A stretch of DNA of 9,886 nt from JAAEEP01 sp035529155 (GCA_035529155.1 DATKXF010000034.1:1-9886), one strand, 5' to 3'; positions 1 to 6,817 are shown, numbered from the stretch's first letter. The notes: generated by a model from the letters alone, not told the origin. Numbers and translations: made by a program.

Positions 1-989
1 CTTAGTACCGCAGCACCTTTGATCTCCGAATTCTTCATCATCCTCAGGACTTCGTTGGCCTTCTCGAGCTTGAACACCTCGACCTCAGTCCTGATGGGAA
101 TCCCGCTCGCTATCCTGAGGAACTGCATGGCGTCCTGTCGAGTCACATTAGCCACGGACCTTACCTTTTTCTCGTGCCAGAGCAGCTCGTATGGCAACTC
201 TGGTATAGGGGACATGTGGATCGCGTTGATTGCCAGGGTTCCTGCTTTGTCCAGAGTGCGCAGCGCCTCCTTAACCATCCAGCCCGTCGGTGCGAATATG
301 ATAGCGCTGTCTAATTTCTCCGGTGGGTCTTCGGTAGCGCTTCCCTCCCACTTTGAGCCCAATTCCCTGGCCAGCTTCCTGTGTTCCTCGCTCCTGGTGA
401 AGACATACACATCGCAATCCAGCGCGGTCGCTATCTGGATGACAATGTGGGCAGACGCTCCGAAGCCAAAGAGGCCCAACTTGCCGCATGGCTTTATCTC
501 GCTCAGGTGGAAGGAGCGGTATCCGATCACCCCCGCGCAGAGGAGAGGGGCGGCATTCTCATTCGAGAAGTTGTCTGGAATGGGATAGACGTAGTCCTCA
601 TTGGCGACCATGAATTCCTCGTAACCGCCGTTCTCATGGAGTCCGGTGAACCTTGCGCTCTCGCATAGGTTCTCCAGTCCCCGAACGCAGAACCTGCACT
701 GCCCGCAGGAAGAGAATAGCCAGAACGCGCCGACCCTGTCACCTACTTTGTAGCGATGAGCTCCCTCCCCCAATTCCACGATGGAACCCACAACCTCGTG
801 ACCTGGAACGATCGGCAGCTTGGGCAAGGAGAGCTCCCCTTCGACAGTATGGAGATCGGTGTGGCATACCCCGCAGGCAAGCACCTTGATCTTCACCTCG
901 CCCGGTCCAGGTGATGGTTCTTGAAGGTCGACCAGCTCGAGCGGTTCCATGTCTATGGTTTTCGGCTCCCTCAATATCATCGCTCTCAA
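1..989 (-). CDS. adhA: Zinc-dependent alcohol dehydrogenase, AdhA-like (3' end cut by window edge)
   Basis: Medium-chain zinc alcohol dehydrogenase, expected to interconvert alcohols and aldehydes with NAD(P)H in the cytosol; the substrate cannot be read from sequence. 329 residues are visible, ending KGAAVL, and family members are about 330-345 long, so only a few residues are missing. The catalytic zinc ligands are present: Cys42 in CGVCHTD, His64-Glu65 in PGHE and Cys151 in PLLCAG. The four structural-zinc cysteines are at 95, 98, 101 and 109. The Rossmann motif GFGASA is at 175-180, and GFGASAH is typical of the AdhA subgroup. I chose TTG at 989 over ATG at 980: GGTGAT (998-993) lies 3 bases before the TTG but 12 before the ATG, and the TTG gives MRAMILREP, the usual start of this family. 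An in-frame stop lies at 1004-1002. The gene follows the sulfur operon on the same strand after about 170 bases and has its own TATA-like box, so it is probably transcribed separately. Confidence 0.95.
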   Translation of the reverse strand, partial: MRAMILREPKTIDMEPLELVDLQEPSPGPGEVKIKVLACGVCHTDLHTVEGELSLPKLPIVPGHEVVGSIVELGEGAHRYKVGDRVGAFWLFSSCGQCRFCVRGLENLCESARFTGLHENGGYEEFMVANEDYVYPIPDNFSNENAAPLLCAGVIGYRSFHLSEIKPCGKLGLFGFGASAHIVIQIATALDCDVYVFTRSEEHRKLARELGSKWEGSATEDPPEKLDSAIIFAPTGWMVKEALRTLDKAGTLAINAIHMSPIPELPYELLWHEKKVRSVANVTRQDAMQFLRIASGIPIRTEVEVFKLEKANEVLRMMKNSEIKGAAVL

Positions 990-992
990 TGT

Positions 993-998
993 ATCACC
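993..998 (-). promoter_or_regulatory. Ribosome binding site that sets the adhA TTG start
   Basis: GGTGAT on the minus strand matches the complement of the archaeal 16S 3' end. It is correctly spaced for the TTG at 989-987 and too far from the ATG at 980-978. Confidence 0.65.
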
Positions 999-1051
999 CA
1001 GCTACTCCAAGGTCAATATGTATTGGATTTCAATGGCCATCTCTTTTATGG

Positions 1052-1060
1052 TATTTTAAA
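1052..1060 (-). promoter_or_regulatory. Candidate TATA box of adhA
   Basis: TTTAAAATA on the minus strand. A start of transcription about 25 bases downstream would fall near 1031, leaving a leader of roughly 40 bases before the TTG start. The rest of the 1002-1163 gap holds no convincing gene. This is inferred from position and composition only. Confidence 0.4.
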
Positions 1061-1163
1061 GAAAATAATTGTTCCATTTGTCTATATCGAATCGTAGGTC
1101 TGTGATGATTCAGAAACGGTGAAGGGAGCGGCCTGATCGGGGGATCGAGCAAACGATGAATAC

Positions 1164-1802
1164 TCATCCCTCAAATTCCACTATGACCTCGTTCACGTCC
1201 CACAGGGTCTCGATCTTCTCCGAGATCTCCTCCCTGATATTGTTGGCGAACTGGTGATTCTCTGGGAGGTCCACAATAATGGTCACCTTCCCTTCCTCGA
1301 CCTGGATATCGGCCACGAGCTCGGTTCTGACCACATCCAGTCCGGTCAGCGGGTTCAGGACGTGCCTGAGCCTCTTCTTCACCACCTCGACAGTAGTGGG
1401 TTCTTTCTCCACGACAAGACCGTGCTTCTCCTCGTAGTTGCGAATGGCCTCCCTGAGTCCCTCCACCGCCAGAACGGAGCAGTGAGATTTAATCTTGGGC
1501 AGGCCTCCCAGAGCATCTGAGGCCTGCTTCCAGGTAATCTTCTTCGCTTCCTCCAATGTCTTGCCCTTCGCCAGCTCGGTTATTATCGAACCGGTGGCTA
1601 TGTTGGACGCGCATCCGTAGGACTCGAACTTGACATCCTCGATGACATGGGTCTTCTCGTTCACCATCAGATAGACCGAGACCATGTCCCCGCACGCTGG
1701 ACTTCCCACCGTGGACTTGCCGTCAGCATTCTCTATGCTCCCCACATTCTGGGGGTTCTTGAAGTGCTCCAGCACCTTGTCGCTGTATGGAAACTTTGAC
1801 AT
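1164..1802 (-). CDS. iscU: IscU/NifU-type Fe-S scaffold fused to a MIP18/DUF59-like domain
   Basis: The scaffold on which Fe-S clusters are built from iron and persulfide sulfur. The 212-residue protein has an IscU domain at about 1-125 with the three cluster cysteines Cys37 (SPACGD), Cys64 (YGCASN) and Cys108 (KSHCSV), plus the conserved Asp39. A second domain at about 135-212 follows. Its pattern (helix, then NPLTGLDVV, strands, and a final DVNEVIVEF) resembles MIP18/DUF59 (SufT/PaaD-like) domains, but the usual Cys near the TxxxCP position is absent (LPENHQF). It is not the Nfu-type C-terminus of classical NifU, which has a CxxC. The start is ATG 1802: AGGAGAGGTGAT ends 5 bases upstream. 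The in-frame TTG at 1808 overlaps that site and is rejected. The ATG follows the iscS-like stop by 2 bases, so translation is probably coupled. The IscU assignment is firm; the second domain is a pattern match. Confidence 0.93.
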   Translation of the reverse strand: MSKFPYSDKVLEHFKNPQNVGSIENADGKSTVGSPACGDMVSVYLMVNEKTHVIEDVKFESYGCASNIATGSIITELAKGKTLEEAKKITWKQASDALGGLPKIKSHCSVLAVEGLREAIRNYEEKHGLVVEKEPTTVEVVKKRLRHVLNPLTGLDVVRTELVADIQVEEGKVTIIVDLPENHQFANNIREEISEKIETLWDVNEVIVEFEG

Positions 1803-1804
1803 AC

Positions 1805-2983
1805 TCAATCACCTCTCCTAGCCTTTCTTGCCAGAGGGCTTATCTCCCTCAATTTCTCAACGACCTCGGCCAGCGCCTCGACCACGCTTTCAACGTCCTT
1901 GGTTGAGTTGAATCGACCGAACGTGATCCTCACCGATCCGTGAGCACGTTCATGATCTCCGCCGATGGCCATTATGACATGACTTGCTTCAAGCGATTTG
2001 CTGAAGCAGGCCGATCCTGTGGAGAGGGCGAACCCTCTCATGTCCATGTGAAGGGTAATCGATTCCCCCTCAACATAATGAAAGGTGACATTGGCATTCT
2101 GCGGGGTCCTCATCGTCCGGTGTCCGTTGAGCACAGTATCCGGGACCTCCTCGAGTATGCGTTGGAGGTAGCTATCCCTCAACCCCTTGATCGTCTCGTT
2201 CTCGCTATCAGTCACCAGTTCCGCCGACTTGGCAAAGCCCACCGCTCCTGGAATGTTCTCCAGACCACCACGTCGGTTGGACTCCTGGAAACCACCGTCC
2301 ATCCACTTTTCAATGGTGGTTCCATCCCTGATGTACAGCCCCCCTATTCCCCTTGGGCCGTGGATGGTGTGTGCGGCCAGCGTAATCAGGTCCAAATTGA
2401 TCTTGCTCACATCAAGGGGCAAACGGGTGAAGGTATGTGTGGCGTCGGTGTGGAACAGCACCTCTCGATCTTGACACATCTTTCCAATGGTCTCAATGTC
2501 CTGTACCGTTCCAATCTCCTGATTGGCATGCTGGATGGATATCAATATGGTGTCCTTCCTAATCGCCTTCTCCACATCCTCAAGGTCTATCTGACCTTCC
2601 GAGTCCACTTTGAGATAGGTTATTTCGAATCCAGACCTCTCCAAAGCCTTTGCGCTGTTCAAGACAGGGAAGTCCTCTATCGATGAAATGATGATATGCT
2701 TGCCCTTCTTCTTGCCCAATCCCATGGCCACTCCTTTGAGGGCCATGTTGCTGGATTCGGTGTCCCCTGATGTGAATACGAGCTCGCCCTCTCCTGCGCC
2801 GAGGCGGGCGGAGATCGATTCTCTTGCCGCCTCCAATTCTTCTCTGGCCTCGATCCCGATAGAGTAACCGAATTCTGATGTGGCGACAGCATATGTTTCG
2901 AACAAGTATGGTTTCATTGCCTCCAGGACTCTTTCGTCCATCCTGGTGGAGGCGGCATTATCCAGGTAGACAAGGTCTTCCAT
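1805..2983 (-). CDS. NifS/IscS-like aminotransferase-fold protein lacking the PLP lysine
   Basis: A 392-residue class V aminotransferase-fold protein that aligns end to end with IscS/NifS cysteine desulfurases (YLDNAAST at 6-13, FTSGDTES at 70-77, HANQEIG at 152-158, HTDAT at 178-182, GSACFS at 323-328). Normal members take sulfur from cysteine using PLP and hand it on as a persulfide. Here the Schiff-base lysine of the HK motif is Thr206 (AAHTIHGP, codon 2368-2366). Other PLP contacts are also replaced relative to E. coli IscS as I recall it: His104 to Asp, Asn155 to Gln, Gln183 to His, Ser203 to Ala. Thr75, Asp180, His205, the loop cysteine Cys326 and the substrate arginine Arg352 remain. 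The gene is intact, so this is specialisation, not decay. Archaeoglobus fulgidus IscS is, from memory, a precedent lacking this lysine. The start is ATG 2983, six bases after GAGGAGG; an in-frame extension to 3124 merely overlaps dsrE. Classical desulfurase activity is unlikely. A persulfide acceptor or IscU partner role is inferred. Confidence 0.93.
   Translation of the reverse strand: MEDLVYLDNAASTRMDERVLEAMKPYLFETYAVATSEFGYSIGIEAREELEAARESISARLGAGEGELVFTSGDTESSNMALKGVAMGLGKKKGKHIIISSIEDFPVLNSAKALERSGFEITYLKVDSEGQIDLEDVEKAIRKDTILISIQHANQEIGTVQDIETIGKMCQDREVLFHTDATHTFTRLPLDVSKINLDLITLAAHTIHGPRGIGGLYIRDGTTIEKWMDGGFQESNRRGGLENIPGAVGFAKSAELVTDSENETIKGLRDSYLQRILEEVPDTVLNGHRTMRTPQNANVTFHYVEGESITLHMDMRGFALSTGSACFSKSLEASHVIMAIGGDHERAHGSVRITFGRFNSTKDVESVVEALAEVVEKLREISPLARKARRGD
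1808..1819 (-). promoter_or_regulatory. Ribosome binding site of iscU inside the end of the iscS-like gene
   Basis: AGGAGAGGTGAT forms the last codons of the iscS-like gene and sits 5 bases before ATG 1802. It decides the iscU start and suggests translational coupling of the two genes. Confidence 0.7.
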
Positions 2984-2994
2984 GAATTTCCTCC

Positions 2995-3453
2995 TCAGAT
3001 GAATAGCGTGATGTTCGATTCCCTGGCATCCCGGATATAGGTTCCAACAGCCCCATATTCGTCTATCAGGTCCTCCCTGAGATCCGATTTCGTGATGCCC
3101 ATGACCTCCATGGTCATCTCGCACGCGATCACTCTTCCTCCCAGCTCCTTGAAGTCTTTGAAGAGATGCTCCAGCTCAGCGACATTGGCCTTTTTCATCC
3201 TTCCCTTAATCATTCTCCTGCCAAGGCCAAGCATGTTCATCTTGGAAAGAGGTCCTTTGTCCAGGCCGCCCTTCTGCAGACGTTGGAGACCCCAGAATGT
3301 GAAGTACAGGGAAACCTCCATTCCCCAGGAAAGCGCACCAGTTCCTATGATTAGGGTGCTGTACATCTTGTCCATGTCACCGCTGTGGACAACGATGGTT
3401 ACCCTGTCCGCTCCCTTTAGTGATTCCATCATCGCCTTATCCTTATCTTCCAT
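2995..3453 (-). CDS. DsrE2-like sulfur carrier (DsrE/F family)
   Basis: A 152-residue protein of the DsrE/DsrF family, closest to the DsrE2 subgroup. These proteins carry sulfur as a cysteine persulfide between partners such as TusA and rhodaneses. The signatures are SLYFTFWGLQRL at 48-59, the lysine/arginine-rich segment with KKANVAEL at 87-94, the conserved ACEMTMEVMGI at 110-120, and the end SNITLFI. Cys111 is the only cysteine and is the likely persulfide site. The segment at 33-57 is fairly hydrophobic, but I would not call a membrane helix. The start is ATG 3453, preceded by GAGGAGGGTGA, which makes the gene overlap the end of tusA by 25 bases. A later start at Met8 would give a classic ATGA overlap but has a weaker ribosome site. 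The stop codon overlaps the ribosome site of the iscS-like gene, 11 bases before it. Annotation pipelines may call this a peroxiredoxin-family protein; no peroxidase role is implied. Confidence 0.92.
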   Translation of the reverse strand: MEDKDKAMMESLKGADRVTIVVHSGDMDKMYSTLIIGTGALSWGMEVSLYFTFWGLQRLQKGGLDKGPLSKMNMLGLGRRMIKGRMKKANVAELEHLFKDFKELGGRVIACEMTMEVMGITKSDLREDLIDEYGAVGTYIRDARESNITLFI

Positions 3454-3650
3454 TTCTCACCCTCCTCTTGGATATCTATGACTTCTAGACCCATAGCCTC
3501 CGCGGCCATCGGTATCTCCTTCTTAGAGGCTGGATGAGTTCCAACTATCTCCACGATATCTCCGGGGGACGCTTTCCTCAGAGCCTTTCGAGTCTCTACA
3601 AGAGGAACGGGGCAGGTCTGTCCAATGCAGTCTACTCTTATCTCGCCCAT
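3429..3650 (-). CDS. tusA: TusA family sulfurtransferase
   Basis: A 73-residue TusA/SirA/YeeD-fold protein, which receives and passes on persulfide sulfur for Fe-S clusters, thiolated tRNA, molybdopterin or sulfur oxidation and reduction, depending on the organism. The hallmark CPxP motif is CPVP with the carrier Cys13, set in VDCIGQTCPVPLVETRKAL. A second cysteine, Cys8, precedes it. The rest follows the family pattern: PGDIVEIVGTHP, then KKEIPMAAEAMG, then a closing strand KWKIRIRR. Length is normal. It is the first gene of the tusA-dsrE2-iscS-iscU operon. The ATG at 3650 is preceded by GAGGTG with a 5-base gap and by a TATA-like box about 50 bases upstream. TusA next to DsrE2 is a known pairing. 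Its partnership here with a PLP-lysine-less IscS suggests that sulfur enters the operon through TusA, which is inference. Confidence 0.95.
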   Translation of the reverse strand: MGEIRVDCIGQTCPVPLVETRKALRKASPGDIVEIVGTHPASKKEIPMAAEAMGLEVIDIQEEGEKWKIRIRR

Positions 3651-3694
3651 ACCAACACCTCACCGCCTTTCACATACGAATCCGAGTTCGTCAT

Positions 3695-3704
3695 AGATAT
3701 AGGA
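3695..3704 (-). promoter_or_regulatory. Candidate TATA box of the tusA-dsrE2-iscS-iscU operon
   Basis: CCTATATCTA on the minus strand, centred about 50 bases before the tusA ATG. This would give a leader of roughly 25 bases. A second AT-rich candidate (TTTATCTATTATTT, 3810-3797) would give a leader of about 130 bases. Confidence 0.4.
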
Positions 3705-3832
3705 TTCCCTGCAGCCAAAATCGTGGTCCATTAAGCAAACATTGGACATCACATTGAACGAGGAATTCCGATGCTTTCAATCCAAGGATACCTGGTAAAT
3801 AATAGATAAAATCTTATCGAGATACAAAGAGG

Positions 3833-3886
3833 GATGCCAGGGGGTGAGACCCACCATCTCGATTGATTATGAATCCCCCGGGCATC
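3833..3886. repeat. Long imperfect inverted repeat between kinase and tusA
   Basis: Arms 3833-3844 (GATGCCAGGGGG) and 3875-3886 (CCCCCGGGCATC) pair at 11 of 12 positions around a 30-base loop. Inside the loop are two further short potential hairpins with 4-base arms and 7-base loops: GAGA/TCTC at 3846-3860 and GATT/AATC at 3861-3875. Together they would give a three-way-junction shape. It lies 3' of the kinase and upstream of the tusA promoters on the minus strand. It could be a transcript-end structure, an operator or a small RNA; the sequence does not decide. The surrounding gap 3651-4082 has no other gene that I can support. Confidence 0.5.
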
Positions 3887-4082
3887 TATCCTTAACTCTC
3901 ATCATGGTGATTGATAACCTTTCCCTTGCCATTCTCATTTCTTGTGGTGATCGATCTGTTGATTATGGCAATTGGATCCCCTGGGGATAGAAGCCTTATG
4001 CCAAGATATTGAAACCTTTTGAAATAACGGTGGCGATGACTGATTCAATATCCCATTGGTATTGTGACTTGACCAGTGACCA

Positions 4083-6431
4083 CTAGCGCCCCCATCTGTA
4101 CACATTCGGTGGGACAATAATTTCGAACCTTGCTCCCTTGCCTTCTGTCCCGGTTTCCCTGATTGACATTCCAGTGATATCCAGGATCTCCTTGGCCAGG
4201 AAGAGTCCGTACCCTGTGTGCAGCCCTACGCCTTTCCTGAAGATCTCGGTCTTCAATCTTTCAGGAATGCCACATCCATCGTCTTTGAAGTAGAGTATCC
4301 CGCCCTCTTCATTTTCCCTAAAGTATACCCGGATCTCCGAGGTGGTCACTCCGTGGCGAATGGAATCGTCCAATAGATTGAGAAAAACCTTCTCGAGCAT
4401 CTGATCTCCGAAAATCTCTAGTGAACCTGTATCCACTACAAGCTTGATATCCTCCATCTTTCCCAATTCATGAGCGGCCCTCAATACGATCTCCCCGATA
4501 TTGTTCCATTGGGGCACAGCCACTCCCATATTCTGGTAATCCTTGGTGAAGGATATCTGCCTCTGAATCGTACCGGAAATCCTCTTCATCTTGTCGATCA
4601 TCTGGATTTCGCTCCTGTATTCTTCAGGGAAAGTGTCCTCAAGGAGATCCAGATATCCTGATAGTGCCGTTACTTGATTGAGTATATCATGACGGGTGAT
4701 GTCGGAAAGGATGTTCAAGTTGGTATTGGCTTTTCTGAGCGCGTCATAGATCTGCTCCTTGGTCTCAAGGTCTCTGCTGTAAAGTGCGAACGCGATCTCG
4801 TCTGCTATTTCCTTGAACAATCTGTGCTCATCTATATCCTTCAAGTATTCTGCAGGCATCGATATGGCCATCACTCCGAAGAGCTTGTCACCGTGTTCAA
4901 GGCGGCTTGCCAGAATTCCATTTCCAGTGCATTCTTTGACCAATGGACAGTCACCGCATTTCTTGAAGTCGGACACGGCAACGGTGCTAGTTTTTCGCAA
5001 GGCCATGTTTATGCATCTCACCCAATTATTCTCCTCCAATCTTCCCTTTATTGGTAAGAACGCTGCTCCTAGGCCGGACTCACCGGAAAGGTAATATTCA
5101 CCCTCATCGTTGAAAAGCACGACCCAGGCGTTCTTGAAGCCTCTCGTCTTGACTAGGATGTCACAGATCCATTTGATGAGATTTCCAGGGTCCTTCTCAA
5201 AGGCCTTCAGCTTGTTGATCTGGCGGGTTGCTCTCAGAAGACGATTCAGGTGCTTTATTCGTCTCTCATCTATGTTGGCCTGCGTTATGTCTCTTAGATA
5301 TCCTCTTGAATTGATGAACTCACCATCGACGAATTCACCGTCAATAATGCCCTCGACTTCTAGGATTTTCTTCGATTTCGTCACTAGGTTCAATTCAAGG
5401 TTCTGAACGTCGATTCCTTCGGCACTTCTGACCTTCAAAGGAGATCTCTCTATGGGCGCTCCTATAGTGATGCTGGAGAACGAGACATTAGGGACTTCTT
5501 CCTCGGAAAATCCAAGCGCTCTCTTGAATGCGGCATTTGCGAAGTTGATGTTTCCATCATCGGAAGTGCTGAATATGAGATCGGAGGAGTTCTCCACTAG
5601 ATTCCGGTATGCCTCTTCGCTCATTTCCAATGCTTTCTGGGCCTCTTTTATCTCCCTTATGTCGATGAATGATTCCAGAAGAACGTCCTCTCCATCGAGT
5701 TCCATTCGGACAACACTCTTGAGAATGGGTATCTTCTCCTTCTCCCTGGTGAGCAAGATTCTTTCCGATCTATCAACCACCTGTCCTAGGTCAATTATTG
5801 GGCATTGGTCGATCTCAGCTGGGCAAAGTGTCTCGTGGCATATCGATCCAATTATCTCTTCAGGTGATTCGTAATTCATCAGTCTTAGAGCAGCCTCGTT
5901 GATGCTCCTGACCCGCTTATCACTACCAATCACCATTATCCCAAAAGGAGCGTGATCGATCATGCTTGAGAGAGCGCTCTGACTCTCAGCGATCTTCTTC
6001 TCAACATCTTTTCTCTCGGTGACGTCCCTTGCTATCGAAAGGATGACCTCTTCATTATCGAGGGTGAACAGATGTGCATTCACCTCGACGGGTATCCGTT
6101 TCCCATCTTTGCACAGGTGAACGCACTCGAAAGTCGTGTGCCCCTTCTCATTTAGCTCTTTGATCACCCCCTCAACATGGGAGTTGTCAGCGTCAATATC
6201 GGCAACGCTCAGATTCAAAAATTCTTCTTCGGTATATCCCAGTCGATCACAGGCTGCCTTGTTCACTTCTATGAAATTACCGGGCAACCCTTCAGGGGTC
6301 AAGCCGTGCAGTAAAATTGAATCATTCGCATTATTGAAAATGGCTCTGAATTTCTCCTCTGCCCTTCTGAGCGAGCCAATATCTGAATCAAGGTCATCTT
6401 CGATGATGGCGGAACCCTTTCGACCACTCAT
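4083..6431 (-). CDS. Soluble multi-PAS/GAF sensor histidine kinase
   Basis: A 782-residue sensor kinase with no membrane segment, so cytosolic. Order: PAS1 at about 22-141 (ends RDVTER), PAS2 at about 150-262 with an inserted cysteine set (Cys198, Cys203, Cys210 in CHETLCPAEIDQCP), PAS3 at about 270-385 (ends RDITQ), GAF at about 395-555 with CGDCPLVKEC (Cys492, 495, 501), then the dimerisation/phosphoacceptor helix with H-box ITRHDILNQ (His581) and the HATPase domain at about 640-778. The ATPase has G1 DDGCGIP (717-723), F-box-like EIFRKG and G2 HTGYGLFL. The N-box reads NLLDDSIRHG, with Asp689 where the Mg/ATP asparagine normally sits. The H-box form is typical of archaeal kinases. No response regulator gene lies in the window, so the output is unknown. 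The start is ATG 6431 with no clear ribosome site. The cysteine clusters suggest redox, metal or haem sensing, which is inference. Confidence 0.93.
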   Translation of the reverse strand: MSGRKGSAIIEDDLDSDIGSLRRAEEKFRAIFNNANDSILLHGLTPEGLPGNFIEVNKAACDRLGYTEEEFLNLSVADIDADNSHVEGVIKELNEKGHTTFECVHLCKDGKRIPVEVNAHLFTLDNEEVILSIARDVTERKDVEKKIAESQSALSSMIDHAPFGIMVIGSDKRVRSINEAALRLMNYESPEEIIGSICHETLCPAEIDQCPIIDLGQVVDRSERILLTREKEKIPILKSVVRMELDGEDVLLESFIDIREIKEAQKALEMSEEAYRNLVENSSDLIFSTSDDGNINFANAAFKRALGFSEEEVPNVSFSSITIGAPIERSPLKVRSAEGIDVQNLELNLVTKSKKILEVEGIIDGEFVDGEFINSRGYLRDITQANIDERRIKHLNRLLRATRQINKLKAFEKDPGNLIKWICDILVKTRGFKNAWVVLFNDEGEYYLSGESGLGAAFLPIKGRLEENNWVRCINMALRKTSTVAVSDFKKCGDCPLVKECTGNGILASRLEHGDKLFGVMAISMPAEYLKDIDEHRLFKEIADEIAFALYSRDLETKEQIYDALRKANTNLNILSDITRHDILNQVTALSGYLDLLEDTFPEEYRSEIQMIDKMKRISGTIQRQISFTKDYQNMGVAVPQWNNIGEIVLRAAHELGKMEDIKLVVDTGSLEIFGDQMLEKVFLNLLDDSIRHGVTTSEIRVYFRENEEGGILYFKDDGCGIPERLKTEIFRKGVGLHTGYGLFLAKEILDITGMSIRETGTEGKGARFEIIVPPNVYRWGR

Positions 6432-6817
6432 GGTATCTCGACCATAGCTAATCTTTCGGATTGAATTGTGGAATCACCATGCATCTTCCCTTCGATTGAA
6501 GGTAGCTATTTCCTTTCGATTGCACTGGATGAATCCTAGATTCTTCCCCTTGTCTATTTTTTTTTACGATTCCCATATCGCTAATGTTTAATTTGAAGTT
6601 TGTAACGTGAGTATTAGTACTTTTGGTAAGATTTTCGCTTAATTTGAATAATCTTTCATTTATTTTGGAAATATTTCAACCCAATATATTAACAATGTTA
6701 AAAAAAGTTCATCAAGGGCCGCTCTGCCCTATGATTATATAAACGTCCTCGCTTCAATTCACTCAGAGTTCATCCATCGGGGCTTTGATAGCGTATCAAG
6801 TGAGGTAGAATCTCGAA
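6432..6817. other. AT-rich intergenic region with palindromes and TATA-like boxes
   Basis: I see no supportable gene here. It contains: a hairpin CCTTC-GATT-GAAGG at 6489-6502; the direct repeat TTCGATTG at 6491-6498 and 6515-6522; a T9 run near 6557-6565; the direct repeat TTAATTTGAA at 6588-6597 and 6639-6648, 51 bases apart; the palindrome GAAATATTTC at 6668-6677; the inverted repeat TTAAC-AAT-GTTAA at 6689-6701; the hairpin AGGGC/GCCCT at 6715-6730; a strong TATA-like GTTTATATAATC on the minus strand at 6743-6732; and TTGATA-GCG-TATCAA at 6785-6799, just past the stop of the CxxC gene. The density suggests the control region of the kinase, possibly with a leader of more than 200 bases. 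Confidence 0.5.
6732..6743 (-). promoter_or_regulatory. TATA-like box far upstream of the kinase
   Basis: GTTTATATAATC on the minus strand is close to the archaeal TATA consensus. Transcription toward the kinase would begin near 6710, about 280 bases before its ATG. The plus-strand reading also looks TATA-like but has no gene directly downstream. Confidence 0.4.

Noticed and set aside
19..588. 189-codon open frame on the plus strand
   Set aside because: Antisense to the alcohol dehydrogenase, whose zinc and NAD(P) motifs are unmistakable; no ribosome site or family pattern.
1940..2686. 248-codon plus-strand open frame
   Set aside because: Lies wholly antisense to the iscS-like gene and has no recognisable domain.
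2984..3124. N-terminal extension of the iscS-like gene
   Set aside because: It is the shifted frame of dsrE2; the family start VYLDNAAST and the GAGGAGG site place the start at 2983.
3800..4080. CRISPR array or insertion sequence in the kinase-tusA gap
   Set aside because: No regularly spaced repeats, no transposase fragment and no flanking target duplication.
3935..4117. 60-codon minus-strand open frame overlapping the kinase end
   Set aside because: Low-complexity composition, no ribosome site, no motif; probably chance.
6448..6576. 42-residue minus-strand open frame just before the kinase
   Set aside because: Could be an upstream leader peptide, but it has no ribosome site, is rich in Lys/Ser/Gln and shows no motif.
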